64,000 bases of DNA from Zhongshania sp. (GTDB lineage: Bacteria > Pseudomonadota > Gammaproteobacteria > Pseudomonadales > Spongiibacteraceae). The stretch is from contig NZ_JARGNU010000001.1 in assembly GCF_029212375.1 (NCBI RefSeq), forward strand, positions 310,001 to 374,000, written 5' to 3'. The stretch's first letter is position 1, and the number at the start of each line of letters is the position of its first letter. The notes under the pieces were generated by a model. That model made no database searches, was not told where the DNA came from, and saw only the letters and a program-made list of their open reading frames with translations. The translations under genes were made by a program, and so were the position numbers. Positions 19,808 to 30,700 of this stretch are shown here, one piece after another.

Positions 19808-20170
19808 ATGAGCACCAACAAAATTATTGCCGAACTGGAAGCAGAGCAGGCCACCAAAGAGCTGCCGGAATTCAGCCCCGGTGACACCGTTGTCGTTCAG
19901 GTTAAAGTCAAGGAAGGTGCCCGTGAGCGTCTTCAGGCTTTCGAAGGCGTTGTTATTGGCATTCGTAATCGTGCCCTGAACTCTGCTTTTACCGTACGTA
20001 AAATCTCCCACGGTGTTGGTGTAGAGCGTACTTTCCAGACTTACAGCCCGCTGATTGAAAGCATTCAAGTTAAGCGTCGCGGTGACGTTCGCCAAGCAAA
20101 ACTGTACTACTTGCGTGAGCTGAGCGGCCGTGCAGCACGTATCAAAGAAAAGCTGGGCGCTAAAGCCTAA
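19808..20170 (+). CDS. rplS: Large ribosomal subunit protein bL19
   Basis: A 120 aa ribosomal protein with [46 protein letters not shown] and the basic C-terminus [13 protein letters not shown], all conserved in bL19. It sits at the 30S-50S interface. It ends the rpsP-rimM-trmD-rplS operon and is followed by a strong terminator. AGGAGCATGCC provides the ribosome-binding site. Confidence 0.97.
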   Translation: MSTNKIIAELEAEQATKELPEFSPGDTVVVQVKVKEGARERLQAFEGVVIGIRNRALNSAFTVRKISHGVGVERTFQTYSPLIESIQVKRRGDVRQAKLYYLRELSGRAARIKEKLGAKA

Positions 20171-20190
20171 TTTTTTCTTTGTTCCGCAAG

Positions 20191-20219
20191 AAGGCAGCCA
20201 TTGGCTGCCTTTTTTTGTT
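20191..20219 (+). terminator. Rho-independent terminator of the rpsP operon
   Basis: AAGGCAGCCA-TTGGCTGCCTT forms a stem followed by seven or more T residues, 20 bp after the rplS stop. Confidence 0.9.
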
Positions 20220-20566
20220 TTAGCGTGGTGTAAAACGTTTGTACGTAAACCCCATTGGTGGCGCATTTTTTTGAAAAAGTAATCCTGCACCAGGCGAGTT
20301 GCTTTTACGTTAAAGCAGGTTTTTACAACATTTTTGATAAATCATGGCGCTCGCTTGCCTGTCGTGCAATTATTATTAGCTTGCCGTTATTGGCATAGTT
20401 GGCCGCTTTATATTGTGTGGCTGGGTGTGAGTAAAATCGCGGCTGACTGGCGATTATCCTAGTGCCTTTATTGGGCACAAGCTGTCGGGAAGCGCTGAAC
20501 TTGTTCGCAGAGTGAGGCTCTTACGTTTTAGTAGGCAGTATTACGATGATATTTTGGAGATCTTGT
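20220..20566. other. Noncoding gap between rplS and dsbC
   Basis: These 347 bp separate the rplS terminator from dsbC. No open frame has coding character. The dsbC promoter should lie here, but I see no clear consensus pair. In Pseudomonas xerD lies between rplS and dsbC. Neither xerD nor a remnant of it is visible. Confidence 0.4.
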
Positions 20567-21337
20567 TTGAATAATTTAATGAAGTATATTGTTGGTCGGT
20601 CGCTGTGCGCCTTAGTTTTGGCTGGTGTAATACTGCCGGTGATGCATGCTCAGGCGGCAAGTGTTGTGGTCGACAAAGCGGCAGAAACAGCTATTAAAGC
20701 GTCGTTTAAAGCCACTAGGCCAGATATTGTAATTAGCAAAATAGAGGCCAGCCCAGAGTTGCCCGGGGTTTATTTGGTCACAATGCAAAATGGTCCAACA
20801 GTTTATGCCAGCGCCAACGGAAAATATTTTATTGTTGGCGATATGTTTGAAATCAGTGCAGCGGGTATCGAAAGCGTTGCCGAGAAAAAGCTTGCTCCGC
20901 AGCGTAAGGAATGGCTCAGTGAGATTAAGCGCGAAGACATGATTGTTTTTAGTCCCGCGGGTGAAACCAAGGGAGCAATTTACGTGTTTACTGACGTGGA
21001 TTGTGGTTATTGCCAGAAACTGCATCAAGAGGTGCCGCAGTTGAACGCAGCCGGTATCGAAGTTCGGTATTTGGCCTATCCTCGGGCGGGTTTGGGTACG
21101 CCGACTTACGATAAAATGGTTTCTGCGTGGTGTGCTGATGACCGTAAGGCGGCAATAAATGAATTGAAGACGGGTGGCTTGATCGCGCCTAAAAAGTGCG
21201 ACAACCCGATAGCGGCGCAATACCAGTTGGGTGCAGCGATGGGTGTCACCGGTACGCCAGCCATTGTTCTGGAAAGCGGTAGTTTAATACCTGGCTATAA
21301 GGCGGCGGCGCAGCTCATACCTATGGCCACGCGCTAA
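20567..21337 (+). CDS. dsbC: Periplasmic disulfide isomerase DsbC
   Basis: A thioredoxin-fold isomerase that corrects wrong disulfides in the periplasm and is kept reduced by DsbD. A signal peptide ends near MHAQAA. The N-terminal dimerisation region is followed by the active site DVDCGYCQKLH (CGYC, the DsbC type) and the cis-Pro loop GVTGTPAIVLESG. I use TTG 20567, which has GGAGA 6 bp upstream. ATG 20579 (MKYIVGRSL) and ATG 20546 are in frame alternatives, and the choice changes only the signal peptide. Confidence 0.9.
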   Translation: MNNLMKYIVGRSLCALVLAGVILPVMHAQAASVVVDKAAETAIKASFKATRPDIVISKIEASPELPGVYLVTMQNGPTVYASANGKYFIVGDMFEISAAGIESVAEKKLAPQRKEWLSEIKREDMIVFSPAGETKGAIYVFTDVDCGYCQKLHQEVPQLNAAGIEVRYLAYPRAGLGTPTYDKMVSAWCADDRKAAINELKTGGLIAPKKCDNPIAAQYQLGAAMGVTGTPAIVLESGSLIPGYKAAAQLIPMATR

Positions 21338-21397
21338 ACGCGCGATACCTCGGCCATTGTTAAGCAGCAGTTTGTAAAATTTAGCGCAAACTGCTGC

Positions 21398-22849
21398 TCA
21401 CATCGCATCAAAACCACGATTGTACTCTGCCGGTAAGTAGTCGGCGGCTATGCGTGGCGGCGGTACTCTATAGCGATTCAACTCATCCCACGTTAGCAGT
21501 GAATAATAATCGCGAATATTGCGCACATAACGGGCGGCTTCGTCGCCCCGTGCGTAGCCATAGCGAGTGGATTCAAACCATTTTCGCTGGCGGAGCAAGG
21601 GCAGGTTTTCGCGCACGTCATTCCATAAATTGGGGTTGCCACCGTTTTTTTCAGTAATAACTCTTCCGTCTTCAAGGTGGGCTAATCCGATATTGTAGGC
21701 GGCGAGGGCAAACCAGCTGCGGTCTGAGGCTTCGATTCCGCTAGGTAGGCGGCTTAATAGCTTCTTGTAGTAGCGAGCGCCACCGCGAAGGCTTTGCATC
21801 GGGTCTAGGCGGTCGTCAACATTTAATTCTTCAGCGGTGGCACGGGTGAGCATCATCATACCCCTGACGCCAGTCGGTGACCTCGCCTCGGCATCCCAGT
21901 GTGATTCTTGATAGCTGATTGCGGCAAGTAAGCGCCAGTCTAAATTGTATTCAATGGCGACTTGTTCGATCATGCCCTTCACTTCGGGGAGGCGCTCTTC
22001 TTTCAGCTGTAAGAAAGTTTGAGTACTAATGAAGCTGCGGCGTTCATTAAAAGTAAAGTGCCGCTCAATCAGGCGAGCTAGTTTGCCATTTTCGGTCATG
22101 ATCTTAAAAAAATCGGCGATGGCCTTGGTCAACCCTGCATTGCCAGGGGTTGATTGAATAGCCCAGGCGAGTTTGCGGGGTTTACCGGCGCTAAAACCGA
22201 TGCGAAAGCTGGGGTAAAAAGCGCGGTTTGCATAAAACTCGCTGGAGTTGATGATGGTGGCGTCAATCTGGCCATCGGCGAGTTGTTCGAGCAGGTCGAT
22301 AGTTTCAAAATCGCGGCTTTCGGCCCAAGTTAAGTCTGGATGTGTTTCTTTTAACTCGTTGAGCACGTTAACGTGGGCGGTGTTGCCTAACACCCTAATT
22401 TGTTTGCCAATTAGGTCTTCTGCACTTTTTATGGGTGCATTTAGGTCGCGGTTGTAGATAAAGAACTGCTTAATGCTTAAGTAGCTTGGTCCAAAGATGA
22501 GTGTGTCTTGGCGTTCAGTGGTAATGCTTAAGCCGGCAGCGGCAAGGTCGGCGCTGCCGTCGGCCAGCCCGTCAAACACTTCGTCGAGGCCAACCACGGG
22601 GATCATTTCTAGCTTAACCCCTAAATGTTCGGCAAAGGCATGGGCTAATTGATACTCAAAACCTGCGGGGGCGCCCTGAGTTTCGTAGTAGGTAGTGGCG
22701 CCGTTGCGGGTTAATACCCGTAAAACGCCGTCTTTGCGGATTTGTTGGAGCTTGTCGCTATTTTCACTGCAGTGCGTAAATAGGCCGATAAAAAGCAGTA
22801 CGAGCAGGCCGCGCAGTAGAAATTGTCGTGTTTTGGGGCAATCTGGCAA
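21398..22849 (-). CDS. mltF: Membrane-bound lytic murein transglycosylase MltF
   Basis: A 483 aa protein. It has an N-terminal hydrophobic anchor (LLRGLLVLLFIGLF followed by Cys 27, a non-canonical lipobox FTHC), an ABC-type solute-binding-like domain (residues about 45-270; GVLRVLTRNG, GFEYQLAHAFAEHLG), and a C-terminal lytic transglycosylase domain with the catalytic Glu in AISYQESHWD and GVRGMMMLT. It cleaves peptidoglycan glycan strands. I chose the TTG at 22849 because GGAG lies 8 bp upstream and the length matches the family; an ATG at 22963 would extend the protein through the purL promoter region with no homology. It is divergent from purL. Confidence 0.92.
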   Translation of the reverse strand: MPDCPKTRQFLLRGLLVLLFIGLFTHCSENSDKLQQIRKDGVLRVLTRNGATTYYETQGAPAGFEYQLAHAFAEHLGVKLEMIPVVGLDEVFDGLADGSADLAAAGLSITTERQDTLIFGPSYLSIKQFFIYNRDLNAPIKSAEDLIGKQIRVLGNTAHVNVLNELKETHPDLTWAESRDFETIDLLEQLADGQIDATIINSSEFYANRAFYPSFRIGFSAGKPRKLAWAIQSTPGNAGLTKAIADFFKIMTENGKLARLIERHFTFNERRSFISTQTFLQLKEERLPEVKGMIEQVAIEYNLDWRLLAAISYQESHWDAEARSPTGVRGMMMLTRATAEELNVDDRLDPMQSLRGGARYYKKLLSRLPSGIEASDRSWFALAAYNIGLAHLEDGRVITEKNGGNPNLWNDVRENLPLLRQRKWFESTRYGYARGDEAARYVRNIRDYYSLLTWDELNRYRVPPPRIAADYLPAEYNRGFDAM

Positions 22850-22990
22850 GTGTGCTGCTCCGAGTATCTGGGGCTCAATTGTATCGGTAAGCGATTGATC
22901 GCACCATAAAGAGTATTTGGGATAAAATTTTCCGCGTATTTCCTTTACAATGGCCGGCTTCAATCCATTCGATCAAGGTTGTCGCCCCGA

Positions 22991-25900
22991 ATGCTCATTA
23001 TTCCAGGTGCTCCGGCGCTTTCAGATTTTCGTATAGCTAAATTAGTAGCCAGTTTGACAGGTGATATTCCGAGCCTGCGCGGACTGAGCGCTCAATATAT
23101 TCACGTGGTTGATACCACCCTAGCGCTGGACAGCGAAAGTACGGCAGTGCTAAGTCAACTTTTGCAATATGGGCCGCGCGCCGCATTTGTCGAGGGGAAT
23201 GGCCTGAGTTTCTTTGTGGTGCCGCGGCCGGGTACTATTTCGCCGTGGTCGAGCAAGGCCAGCGATATTGCCCGCAATTGTGGACTCGATATGATTGCCC
23301 GCATTGAACGGGGGGTTTTATACCGTGTCGATCTTGCTGCGCCGCTGCAAGATTCTGAGCGGAGCGTACTGCTTGCCGCAATTCACGACCGCATGGTTGA
23401 GTCGGTGTTGAGTAGCCCTGACGAGGCTCAAGTTTTATTTAGCCGTCAGAGCCCTAAACCCATGCAGGCGGTTGATGTGCTTAGCGGCGGGCGAGAAGCC
23501 TTAGTGGTGGCCAATAGCGAATTAGGCTTGGCCTTGGCCGAGGATGAAATTGACTATTTGCTGGAAAGCTTCCTGCAATTGGGTCGCAATCCAAGCGATG
23601 TTGAATTGATGATGTTCGCGCAGGCGAACTCTGAGCATTGCCGCCACAAAATATTCAATGCCGATTGGACTATTGATGGTGAAGCGCAATCCCATTCTTT
23701 GTTTGGCATGATTAAAAACACCTACGAGCTTGGCGGCGAAGACGTATTAAGTGCCTACTCAGACAATGCTGCCGTAGTTAAAGGCCATCGCGCCGGTCGT
23801 TTTTACCCAGAACCTGGCAGTGCTGAATACCGCTATCACGAGGAAGATATTCATCTTCTTATGAAGGTGGAAACCCACAATCATCCAACGGCGATTTCGC
23901 CCTTCTCTGGCGCTGGCACCGGCTCGGGTGGTGAAATTCGCGACGAGGGCGCGGTGGGCCGTGGTTCCAAGCCCAAGGTCGGGCTCTCTGGCTTTAGTGT
24001 TTCCAATTTACGGGTACCTGGTTACGAGCAGCCTTGGGAAGCCGACTACGGCAAGCCCGGTCGCATTGTTTCTGCGCTCGATATTATGCTGGAAGGCCCC
24101 ATTGGTGGTGCCGCCTTTAATAATGAATTTGGTCGCCCAAATCTTTGCGGCTACTTCCGCAGCTTTGAAGAGAATGCCCTTGGCGCCAATGGCCAAGAGC
24201 GGCGTGGCTACCACAAGCCCATTATGATTGCGGGCGGCTACGGCAATGTTAAAGCCGAACATGTTACTAAAACTGAGTTCCCAGCCGGCTATAAGTTAAT
24301 CGCCTTGGGCGGCCCAGCCATGCTGATTGGTTTGGGTGGTGGTGCGGCGTCGTCGATGAGTAGCGGCGCCTCTACCGAAGATCTCGACTTCGCTTCAGTG
24401 CAGCGTCAAAACCCAGAAATGGAACGCCGTTGCCAAGAGGTGATTGACCGCTGCTGGGCCATGGGTGAGGACAACCCGATTGCCTTTATTCACGATGTTG
24501 GCGCCGGTGGTTTGTCTAACGCGTTTCCTGAACTCGTTAAAGACGGGGGCTGCGGCGGTGATTTTGATCTGCGCAAAGTGCCGAATGACGAGCCGGGCAT
24601 GTCGCCACTCGAAATTTGGTGTAACGAGTCGCAAGAACGCTATGTGATGGCGATTGCGCCTAAAGATTTAGCGAGCTTTGAAGCAATTTGCGCCCGTGAG
24701 CGTGCCGCCTACGCGGTAGTGGGTGAATCCACCAACGATAAGCGCCTGCGCCTTGGCGACACCTATTTTGACAATAATCCCGTCGATCTGCCGATGTCGA
24801 TACTATTTGGCAAGCCGCCAAAGATGAACCGGGAATTTAATCGCCAGCGCTTGAGCTTACCGAGCTTTGACCCCGCGGCTATTAAAATAGATGAAGCCTT
24901 GGATCGCTTGCTGGCACTGCCGACCATCGCCAGTAAAAGCTTTTTGATCACCATTGGCGATCGCTCAATTACCGGTCAGGTTCATCGCGACCAAATGGTT
25001 GGTCCCTGGCAGGTGCCCGTGGCGGACTGCGCAGTAACCACGGTGAGTTACGACTCCTATGCCGGCGAGGCTATGGCGATGGGCGAGCGCACGCCGCTAG
25101 CCCTGATTAATGGCCCCGCGTCTGGTCGGATGGCGGTGGCCGAAGCCATTACCAATATTTCTGCCACGCGTATTGAAAAGCTGTCAGATATAAAACTGTC
25201 GGCCAACTGGATGTGTGCGGCGGGTTACGGCGGCGAAGACGAAGTGCTGTTTGATACCGTAAAAGCGGTCGGTATGGAGTTTTGCCCAGCCTTGGGAATT
25301 ACTATTCCGGTTGGCAAAGACTCCATGTCTATGCGCACCACTTGGCGTGACGATGAGGCCGACAAAGCCATTACCGCGCCAATGTCCTTAATTATCACCG
25401 CATTTAGTCCAGTGAGTGATGTGCGCAAGACGGTTACCCCGCAATTGCGTACTGATTTGGGCGATACCGCTTTACTGCTGGTCGATCTCGGCGCAGGCAA
25501 GCAGCGCCTCGGTGGCTCTTGTTTGGCGCAGGTTTATCAGCAGATTGGTGATACCGCACCGGATATTGACGATCCTAAATTGCTAGCGGGCTTCTTTAAC
25601 GCCGTGCAGCAATTGCTCGAAGACCAAAAAATAATTGCCTACCACGACCGTTCCGACGGTGGCGCAGCAATCACTCTGCTGGAAATGGCCTTTGCTGGCC
25701 ACTGCGGTTTGGATGTGGATTTGGGCTCAGCGGGCTCCGTTCACGGCGCCTTATTTGCAGAAGAGGCCGGTGCGGTACTCCAAGTTAAGGTGAGTGATCT
25801 TAGCGCTGTAATGGCGGTATTTGCGGAACACGGTCTAGGTGATTTTGTTCAAAATATCGGTCGTGCGGTGGCGGGCAATGACGTGCAGATGCGTTTTGCA

Positions 25901-26878
25901 GGCAAGGACGTCTTGCGCGGCCAGCGCTTAGAACTGCATCGCAAGTGGCAGGAGCTTAGCTACCGCATGCAGGCGCTGCGGGACAATTCTGAATGTGCGC
26001 AACAAGAATTTGATGGTCTTGTTGAAGCAGATCCAGGTTTGAGTAGCAAGCTCAGCTTTGATGCGCAGCTCGATATTGCCGCGCCTTATATTAAAACTGG
26101 GGTGCGGCCACGGGTAGCAATTCTGCGTGAACAGGGTGTTAACGGCCAAATGGAAATGGCGGCGGCCTTTGATCGCGCTGGGTTTAGCGCGGTTGATGTA
26201 CACATGAGCGATATTCTCAGTGGCCGAGTGAGCTTAGCCGACTTTAAGGGCTTGGCTGCGTGCGGTGGTTTCTCTTACGGCGACGTGCTGGGCGCGGGCG
26301 AGGGCTGGGCAAAAACAATATTGTTTAATGCGCGGGCGCGTGATGAGTTTGCCGCCTATTTCCAGCGCGAAGATACTTTCTCGCTGGGTGTTTGCAACGG
26401 CTGCCAAATGATGTCCAATTTACATTCGCTGATTCCAGGTGCCGAGTTTTGGCCGCGTTTTGTGCGCAACCGCTCAGAACAGTTCGAAGCGCGGGTTGCG
26501 CAACTTGAAATTCCAGAATCACCCTCCATATTACTGGCGGGCATGGCGGGTTCACATATGCCTGTTGCGATTGCTCACGGTGAAGGTCGGGCGGAGTTTG
26601 CCGATGCAGCTCAGCTTGCTAATTTGCAGCAGGCGGGCAAGGTTGCGTTGAATTATATTGATAACCATTTGGCGGTCACCGAGCAGTATCCTGCGAACCC
26701 TAATGGTTCACCAGCTGGTATTGCTGGCGCGAGTAGCGCCGATGGTCGCGTTACAATAATGATGCCGCACCCAGAGCGGGTGTTCCGCACGGTTCAGAAT
26801 TCTTGGATTGCGGATAACTCAGTGGAGGACAGCGGCTGGATGCGCCTATTCCGCAATGCTCGGGTTTGGGTTGATTGA
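22991..26878 (+). CDS. purL: Phosphoribosylformylglycinamidine synthase PurL
   Basis: The large single-chain FGAM synthase of proteobacteria (1295 aa) converts FGAR to FGAM with ATP and glutamine, step four of purine synthesis. It has an N-terminal PurS-like domain, then two AIRS-type halves: [15 protein letters not shown] with [13 protein letters not shown] near residue 300, and GKDSMSMRT near 780. The C-terminal glutamine amidotransferase has the nucleophile in [11 protein letters not shown] near 1135 and MPHPERVFR near 1260. ATG 22991 is preferred over a TTG 12 bp upstream. A strong terminator follows. Confidence 0.97.
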   Translation: MLIIPGAPALSDFRIAKLVASLTGDIPSLRGLSAQYIHVVDTTLALDSESTAVLSQLLQYGPRAAFVEGNGLSFFVVPRPGTISPWSSKASDIARNCGLDMIARIERGVLYRVDLAAPLQDSERSVLLAAIHDRMVESVLSSPDEAQVLFSRQSPKPMQAVDVLSGGREALVVANSELGLALAEDEIDYLLESFLQLGRNPSDVELMMFAQANSEHCRHKIFNADWTIDGEAQSHSLFGMIKNTYELGGEDVLSAYSDNAAVVKGHRAGRFYPEPGSAEYRYHEEDIHLLMKVETHNHPTAISPFSGAGTGSGGEIRDEGAVGRGSKPKVGLSGFSVSNLRVPGYEQPWEADYGKPGRIVSALDIMLEGPIGGAAFNNEFGRPNLCGYFRSFEENALGANGQERRGYHKPIMIAGGYGNVKAEHVTKTEFPAGYKLIALGGPAMLIGLGGGAASSMSSGASTEDLDFASVQRQNPEMERRCQEVIDRCWAMGEDNPIAFIHDVGAGGLSNAFPELVKDGGCGGDFDLRKVPNDEPGMSPLEIWCNESQERYVMAIAPKDLASFEAICARERAAYAVVGESTNDKRLRLGDTYFDNNPVDLPMSILFGKPPKMNREFNRQRLSLPSFDPAAIKIDEALDRLLALPTIASKSFLITIGDRSITGQVHRDQMVGPWQVPVADCAVTTVSYDSYAGEAMAMGERTPLALINGPASGRMAVAEAITNISATRIEKLSDIKLSANWMCAAGYGGEDEVLFDTVKAVGMEFCPALGITIPVGKDSMSMRTTWRDDEADKAITAPMSLIITAFSPVSDVRKTVTPQLRTDLGDTALLLVDLGAGKQRLGGSCLAQVYQQIGDTAPDIDDPKLLAGFFNAVQQLLEDQKIIAYHDRSDGGAAITLLEMAFAGHCGLDVDLGSAGSVHGALFAEEAGAVLQVKVSDLSAVMAVFAEHGLGDFVQNIGRAVAGNDVQMRFAGKDVLRGQRLELHRKWQELSYRMQALRDNSECAQQEFDGLVEADPGLSSKLSFDAQLDIAAPYIKTGVRPRVAILREQGVNGQMEMAAAFDRAGFSAVDVHMSDILSGRVSLADFKGLAACGGFSYGDVLGAGEGWAKTILFNARARDEFAAYFQREDTFSLGVCNGCQMMSNLHSLIPGAEFWPRFVRNRSEQFEARVAQLEIPESPSILLAGMAGSHMPVAIAHGEGRAEFADAAQLANLQQAGKVALNYIDNHLAVTEQYPANPNGSPAGIAGASSADGRVTIMMPHPERVFRTVQNSWIADNSVEDSGWMRLFRNARVWVD

Positions 26879-26892
26879 GTTAATTTAAAAGC

Positions 26893-26920
26893 AAGAAAGC
26901 CGGTTTTTACCGGCTTTCTT
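26893..26920 (+). terminator. Rho-independent terminator of purL
   Basis: AAGAAAGCCGG and CCGGCTTTCTT form an 11 bp stem with a TTTTTA loop, 14 bp after the purL stop. Confidence 0.88.
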
Positions 26921-27005
26921 ATAAGTGTTTAAGTTGGGGTGTTAGGGGTGTCTCGCCCAGTGTTAAACGGACACCGTCGCAACAGGCGGTTTTGGTGGAA
27001 ATACA

Positions 27006-28880
27006 ATGTTAAATAAATATCCGCTCTGGAAAAATCTGCTGATTGTGGCGGTTTTGGGCTTTGGTTTGCTTTATGCAGTACCTAATTTATATCGCCCAGA
27101 TCCCGCATTACAGATCTCTGGGGAAAGCAGTGGTGTAATCATTGATCAAGCGCAAATGGAGCGTTTGTCGGCGGCCTTGGATGCCAATGGCATAAAGCAC
27201 TTTGGCGAAAAGGCGAATGAATCAGGTAAAAGTGGTTTGATTCGCTTATACGATACCGAAGTACAGCTCAGCGCGCAGCGGGTGGTGCAGCGCGCCTTGG
27301 GTGATGGTTATATTGTGGCCTTAAATTTGGCCTCGAATACACCGCAGTGGTTGAGTAATTTAGGGGCACAGGCGATGAAGCTTGGCCTTGATTTGAGCGG
27401 CGGTGTGCATTTCTTGCTGGAGGTTGATACTGATTCAGCCATCGCGACTCGCCTAGAACATTACAACTCAGGTATTAAAAAGAAATTGCGTGAAGAAGGT
27501 GTGCGCGGTTTTATCAGCTTGAGTGACGACGGTGTTATTAAAGGCAAGTTTACCTCGGAGGAGCTTCGTGATTCTGCGCTTTCCTTAATTCGTAAAGAAT
27601 ACACAGAATTAACTGGTCAGCGTCTGGATTCGCCGGCAGGGGATAGCTCGTTTTATCTTAGTGCGTTAATTAGCGAGGCTAAGCGTAAAGAAATTGAAGA
27701 TTATGCGGTGGGTCAAAATTTAACGACCTTGCGTAATCGGGTGAATGAGCTTGGTGTGTCTGAGCCCTTGGTTCAGCGTCAGGGTCGCAATCGTATTGTG
27801 GTTGAATTGCCTGGTATTCAGGATACAGCAGAAGCTAAGCGTATTTTGGGTAAAACAGCCAATCTCGACTTTAGATTAGAAGCCCGCTACGACGCGCCGG
27901 TGTCAGATCGTGAGCAATTTGAGTTTCGCAACCCTGGCCCTGGCGAACCGAGCGCGTGGCTAGAGCGCGACGTGGTGATTACCGGTGAGCGTGTTGCCAA
28001 CGCGCAGGCCAGTTTTGACCAAAACGGTATGCCGCAGGTAAGTATTACTCTCGACAGTGAAGGCGGTACCTTGATGCACCGCATGACTCGCCACAATATC
28101 AACCGCCGTTTAGGGGTGTTGTTTATTGAGCGCAAGAGTCGTACTCATTACCAGATGGATGCCGACGGTGTTGAGCAAATCGTTAAAGTGCCTTACGACG
28201 AGAAGAAAATTATAAGCCTTGCGACGATTAAAGATGCTTTAGGTGTGCAATTTCGGATTACCGGTTTAGACGCGCCGGGTGAAGCAGCCGAGTTGTCCTT
28301 ATTGCTGCGCGCCGGTGCACTTGCGGCGCCGATCGACTTTGTTGAAGAGCGCACGGTTGGGCCTTCTTTGGGTGCAGAGAACATTGCCCAAGGTTTTAAC
28401 GCGGTAAAGATCGGCCTTGGTATGGTTGCTGTCTTCATGGTGGTTTACTACCGTGTGTTTGGTCTTATCGCTGTTGCCGCGCTGGGCTTTAATATTGTGT
28501 TGCTCACTGCGTGTATGTCACTGCTGGGTGCCACGCTAACCTTGCCCGGTATTGCCGGTATCGTTTTAACGGTGGGTATGGCGGTAGATGCCAATGTGCT
28601 GATTTTCTCGCGAATACGAGAAGAGTTAAAAGCGGGGCTGTCGGTGCAGCATGCTATTGAAGCCGGCTATGGCCGCGCTTTCGTCACCATTATGGACTCC
28701 AATATTACGACCTTGCTGGTGGCGGTGATTTTGTATGCGGTAGGCACTGGGCCAGTTCGTGGCTTCGCGGTGACCTTATCGCTGGGGATAATAACCTCAA
28801 TGTTTACTGCGATTATGGGCACACGAGCCATTGTGAATATGCTTTACGGCGGTCGTCGCGTCACTAAGCTGGCGATCTAG
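27006..28880 (+). CDS. secD: Protein translocase subunit SecD
   Basis: SecD, with SecF, uses the proton-motive force to pull exported proteins out of SecYEG on the periplasmic side. The 624 aa protein has an N-terminal membrane helix, the MKLGLDLSGGVHFLLEVD motif near residue 120, a large periplasmic domain, and five further helices in the C-terminal third, with VGPSLGAENI and VGMAVDANVLIFSRIREE. secF follows after 9 bp. yajC, usually just upstream of secD, is not next to it here; the upstream neighbour is purL. Confidence 0.97.
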   Translation: MLNKYPLWKNLLIVAVLGFGLLYAVPNLYRPDPALQISGESSGVIIDQAQMERLSAALDANGIKHFGEKANESGKSGLIRLYDTEVQLSAQRVVQRALGDGYIVALNLASNTPQWLSNLGAQAMKLGLDLSGGVHFLLEVDTDSAIATRLEHYNSGIKKKLREEGVRGFISLSDDGVIKGKFTSEELRDSALSLIRKEYTELTGQRLDSPAGDSSFYLSALISEAKRKEIEDYAVGQNLTTLRNRVNELGVSEPLVQRQGRNRIVVELPGIQDTAEAKRILGKTANLDFRLEARYDAPVSDREQFEFRNPGPGEPSAWLERDVVITGERVANAQASFDQNGMPQVSITLDSEGGTLMHRMTRHNINRRLGVLFIERKSRTHYQMDADGVEQIVKVPYDEKKIISLATIKDALGVQFRITGLDAPGEAAELSLLLRAGALAAPIDFVEERTVGPSLGAENIAQGFNAVKIGLGMVAVFMVVYYRVFGLIAVAALGFNIVLLTACMSLLGATLTLPGIAGIVLTVGMAVDANVLIFSRIREELKAGLSVQHAIEAGYGRAFVTIMDSNITTLLVAVILYAVGTGPVRGFAVTLSLGIITSMFTAIMGTRAIVNMLYGGRRVTKLAI

Positions 28881-28889
28881 GGGAAACAC

Positions 28890-29813
28890 ATGTCTGAGAA
28901 TGTAAAAATTATTAATTTTATGGGCTGGCGCAAGCTAGCCACCACGGTGTCTGTCAGCCTTGTTTTAGTTGCTGTTGGCTTGCTTGCCTTTAAAGGCTTG
29001 AACTTTGGCCTCGATTTTACGGGTGGTACTTTAATTGAGGTGATTTACGAACAGCCGGTAGCGCTTCCTGAGGTGCGGGACGAGCTAAAAGCAGCGGGTT
29101 ACGCCAATGCGGTGGTGGTTAATTTTGGCTCCGACACCGACGTGTTAGTGCGCTTGCCCCAAGGCATGAGCCCGACTTTGGGCGAAGAAGTGCTGAAAGT
29201 ACTGAAAGCTGGCACCGCTGGTGAAATAGATTTGCGACGTATCGAATTTGTTGGGCCGCAAGTGGGCGAGGAATTGCGGGAGCAGGGCGGCTTGGCGGTG
29301 TTATTAGCCTTGGTCGTGGTGCTGATCTATGTTGCGATGCGCTTCCAGATTAAGTTTTCACTCGGTGCGGTAGCGGCTTTGGGTCATGATGTCATCATAA
29401 CCTTGGGTGTATTCGCCTTGGTGGGCTGGGATTTCGACCTCACCGTATTGGCGGCCGTTCTCGCGGTAATTGGTTATTCACTGAATGACTCGATTGTTGT
29501 TGCAGACCGAATTCGTGAAAACCTGCGAAAGCTGCGCAAACATGACGCGACGGAGGTTATCAATATTTCTCTAACCGAAACCCTAGATCGCACCTTGGTA
29601 ACATCTGGCACTACCTTGTTGGTATTGGTTGCTTTGGCGGTGGTTGGCGGCGAAATGATACACAGCTTCGCCTTGGCGCTGCTGGTTGGTATTGGCGTGG
29701 GTACCTATTCTTCGATCTATATTGTGGCCAGCTTATTAGTGACCATGAATATCAGTCAGGACGATTTGATCGTGCAGGAGAAGGAAGGGGCCGAGGTAGA
29801 TGATTTGCCATAA
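28890..29813 (+). CDS. secF: Protein translocase subunit SecF
   Basis: The partner of SecD (307 aa, six membrane helices). The motif GLDFTGGTLIEVIYEQP near residue 36 marks the first periplasmic segment. The helical domain contains GYSLNDSIVVADRIRENLRK near 200 and TSGTTLLVLVALAVVGG. It is co-transcribed with secD and converges on suhB, from which it is separated by an unusual inverted repeat. Confidence 0.97.
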   Translation: MSENVKIINFMGWRKLATTVSVSLVLVAVGLLAFKGLNFGLDFTGGTLIEVIYEQPVALPEVRDELKAAGYANAVVVNFGSDTDVLVRLPQGMSPTLGEEVLKVLKAGTAGEIDLRRIEFVGPQVGEELREQGGLAVLLALVVVLIYVAMRFQIKFSLGAVAALGHDVIITLGVFALVGWDFDLTVLAAVLAVIGYSLNDSIVVADRIRENLRKLRKHDATEVINISLTETLDRTLVTSGTTLLVLVALAVVGGEMIHSFALALLVGIGVGTYSSIYIVASLLVTMNISQDDLIVQEKEGAEVDDLP

Positions 29814-29829
29814 AGGCGCTAAATGCTGT

Positions 29830-29880
29830 ACGGGAGGCGGGAGACGCTAGGGCAGGTCTTTTGCCGCTCCCGTCTCCCGT
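29830..29880. repeat. Long imperfect inverted repeat between secF and suhB
   Basis: The left arm 29830-29843 (ACGGGAGGCGGGAG) pairs with the right arm 29867-29880 (CTCCCGTCTCCCGT) with a single G-T mismatch. Each arm is itself a tandem of a GGGAG-type heptamer. GGCA/TGCC in the loop forms a small inner stem. It sits between two converging genes and has no T-run, so it may be a bidirectional terminator or a REP-like element. Confidence 0.55.
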
Positions 29881-29896
29881 CAAGCCTCTCCCGAGG

Positions 29897-30700
29897 CTAG
29901 CGCAATTTCTCTAAATGCGGGCGCACTGCCTGCAGCAATCCCTTCAAACACTTGGGGTTGGCCGCAACGATATTGCCGCTTTCATAGTAATTGCCACCGC
30001 CGCTGAAATCGCTGACCAAGCCGCCGGCTTCACGCACTAGAAGAATACCTGCGGCAATATCCCATTTGCTTAGACCAATTTCCCAGAAGCCATCAAGGCG
30101 TCCAGCGGCCACATAGGCTAAATCCAGCGAAGCGGCGCCAGCGCGGCGAATACCTGCGGTTTCTGCGGCTACGGCTTCAAGGCTGCGCATATAGGCAGGC
30201 AGGTGCTGAGCGTTATGTGCTTTGAATGGAATGCCGGTGCCTATCAACGCGCCTTCTAGGCCAGGATTCATGGTGACCCGTACGCGGCGGCCATTGAGCT
30301 GGGCACCGCGACCACGGCTGGCGGTAAATTCTTCGCGCCGAATGGGGTCGAGAATCACCGCATGTTCAATTTGGCCCTGGAATATGCAGGCAATCGAAAT
30401 AGCAAAGTGGGGAATGCCGCGCACGAAGTTGGTGGTGCCGTCGATTGGGTCGATAATCCACTGGTAGTCGCTGTCGGCATTGCCTGAGGCGCCAGACTCT
30501 TCGCCCAGAAAACCGTGCTCGGGATAGGCTTTTTGCAGGTGATAAATGATTTCCTGTTCGGCCTTGCGGTCGATTTCAGTCACAAAATCATTTTCGCCCT
30601 TGGACTCAATTTGGACGCGGTCGAGTTGTTCAGAGGCGCGCGAAATGAGGTCTCCCGCTTTACGGGCGGCGCGCAATGCGATATTCAGCATGGGTTGCAT
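29897..30700 (-). CDS. suhB: Inositol-1-monophosphatase family protein SuhB
   Basis: A Mg2+-dependent phosphatase of 267 aa. Metal-binding motifs are GEESG near residue 67, WIIDPIDGTTNF near 84 and WDIAAGILLVREAGG near 212. In E. coli SuhB also joins the rRNA antitermination complex. ATG 30700 (MQPMLNIALRAARKAG) fits the family start; an in-frame TTG at 30724 would add eight residues. The pairing with secDF is a conserved arrangement in Pseudomonas-like genomes. It is divergent from pyrG. Confidence 0.93.
   Translation of the reverse strand: MQPMLNIALRAARKAGDLISRASEQLDRVQIESKGENDFVTEIDRKAEQEIIYHLQKAYPEHGFLGEESGASGNADSDYQWIIDPIDGTTNFVRGIPHFAISIACIFQGQIEHAVILDPIRREEFTASRGRGAQLNGRRVRVTMNPGLEGALIGTGIPFKAHNAQHLPAYMRSLEAVAAETAGIRRAGAASLDLAYVAAGRLDGFWEIGLSKWDIAAGILLVREAGGLVSDFSGGGNYYESGNIVAANPKCLKGLLQAVRPHLEKLR

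Noticed and set aside
20612-21220. 202-codon frame antisense to dsbC
   Set aside because: Shadow of a gene with signal peptide and CGYC active site.
22850-22963. Upstream ATG extension of mltF to 22963
   Set aside because: The extra residues lack homology and would run through the purL promoter region; TTG 22849 has GGAG at 8 bp and gives the family length.
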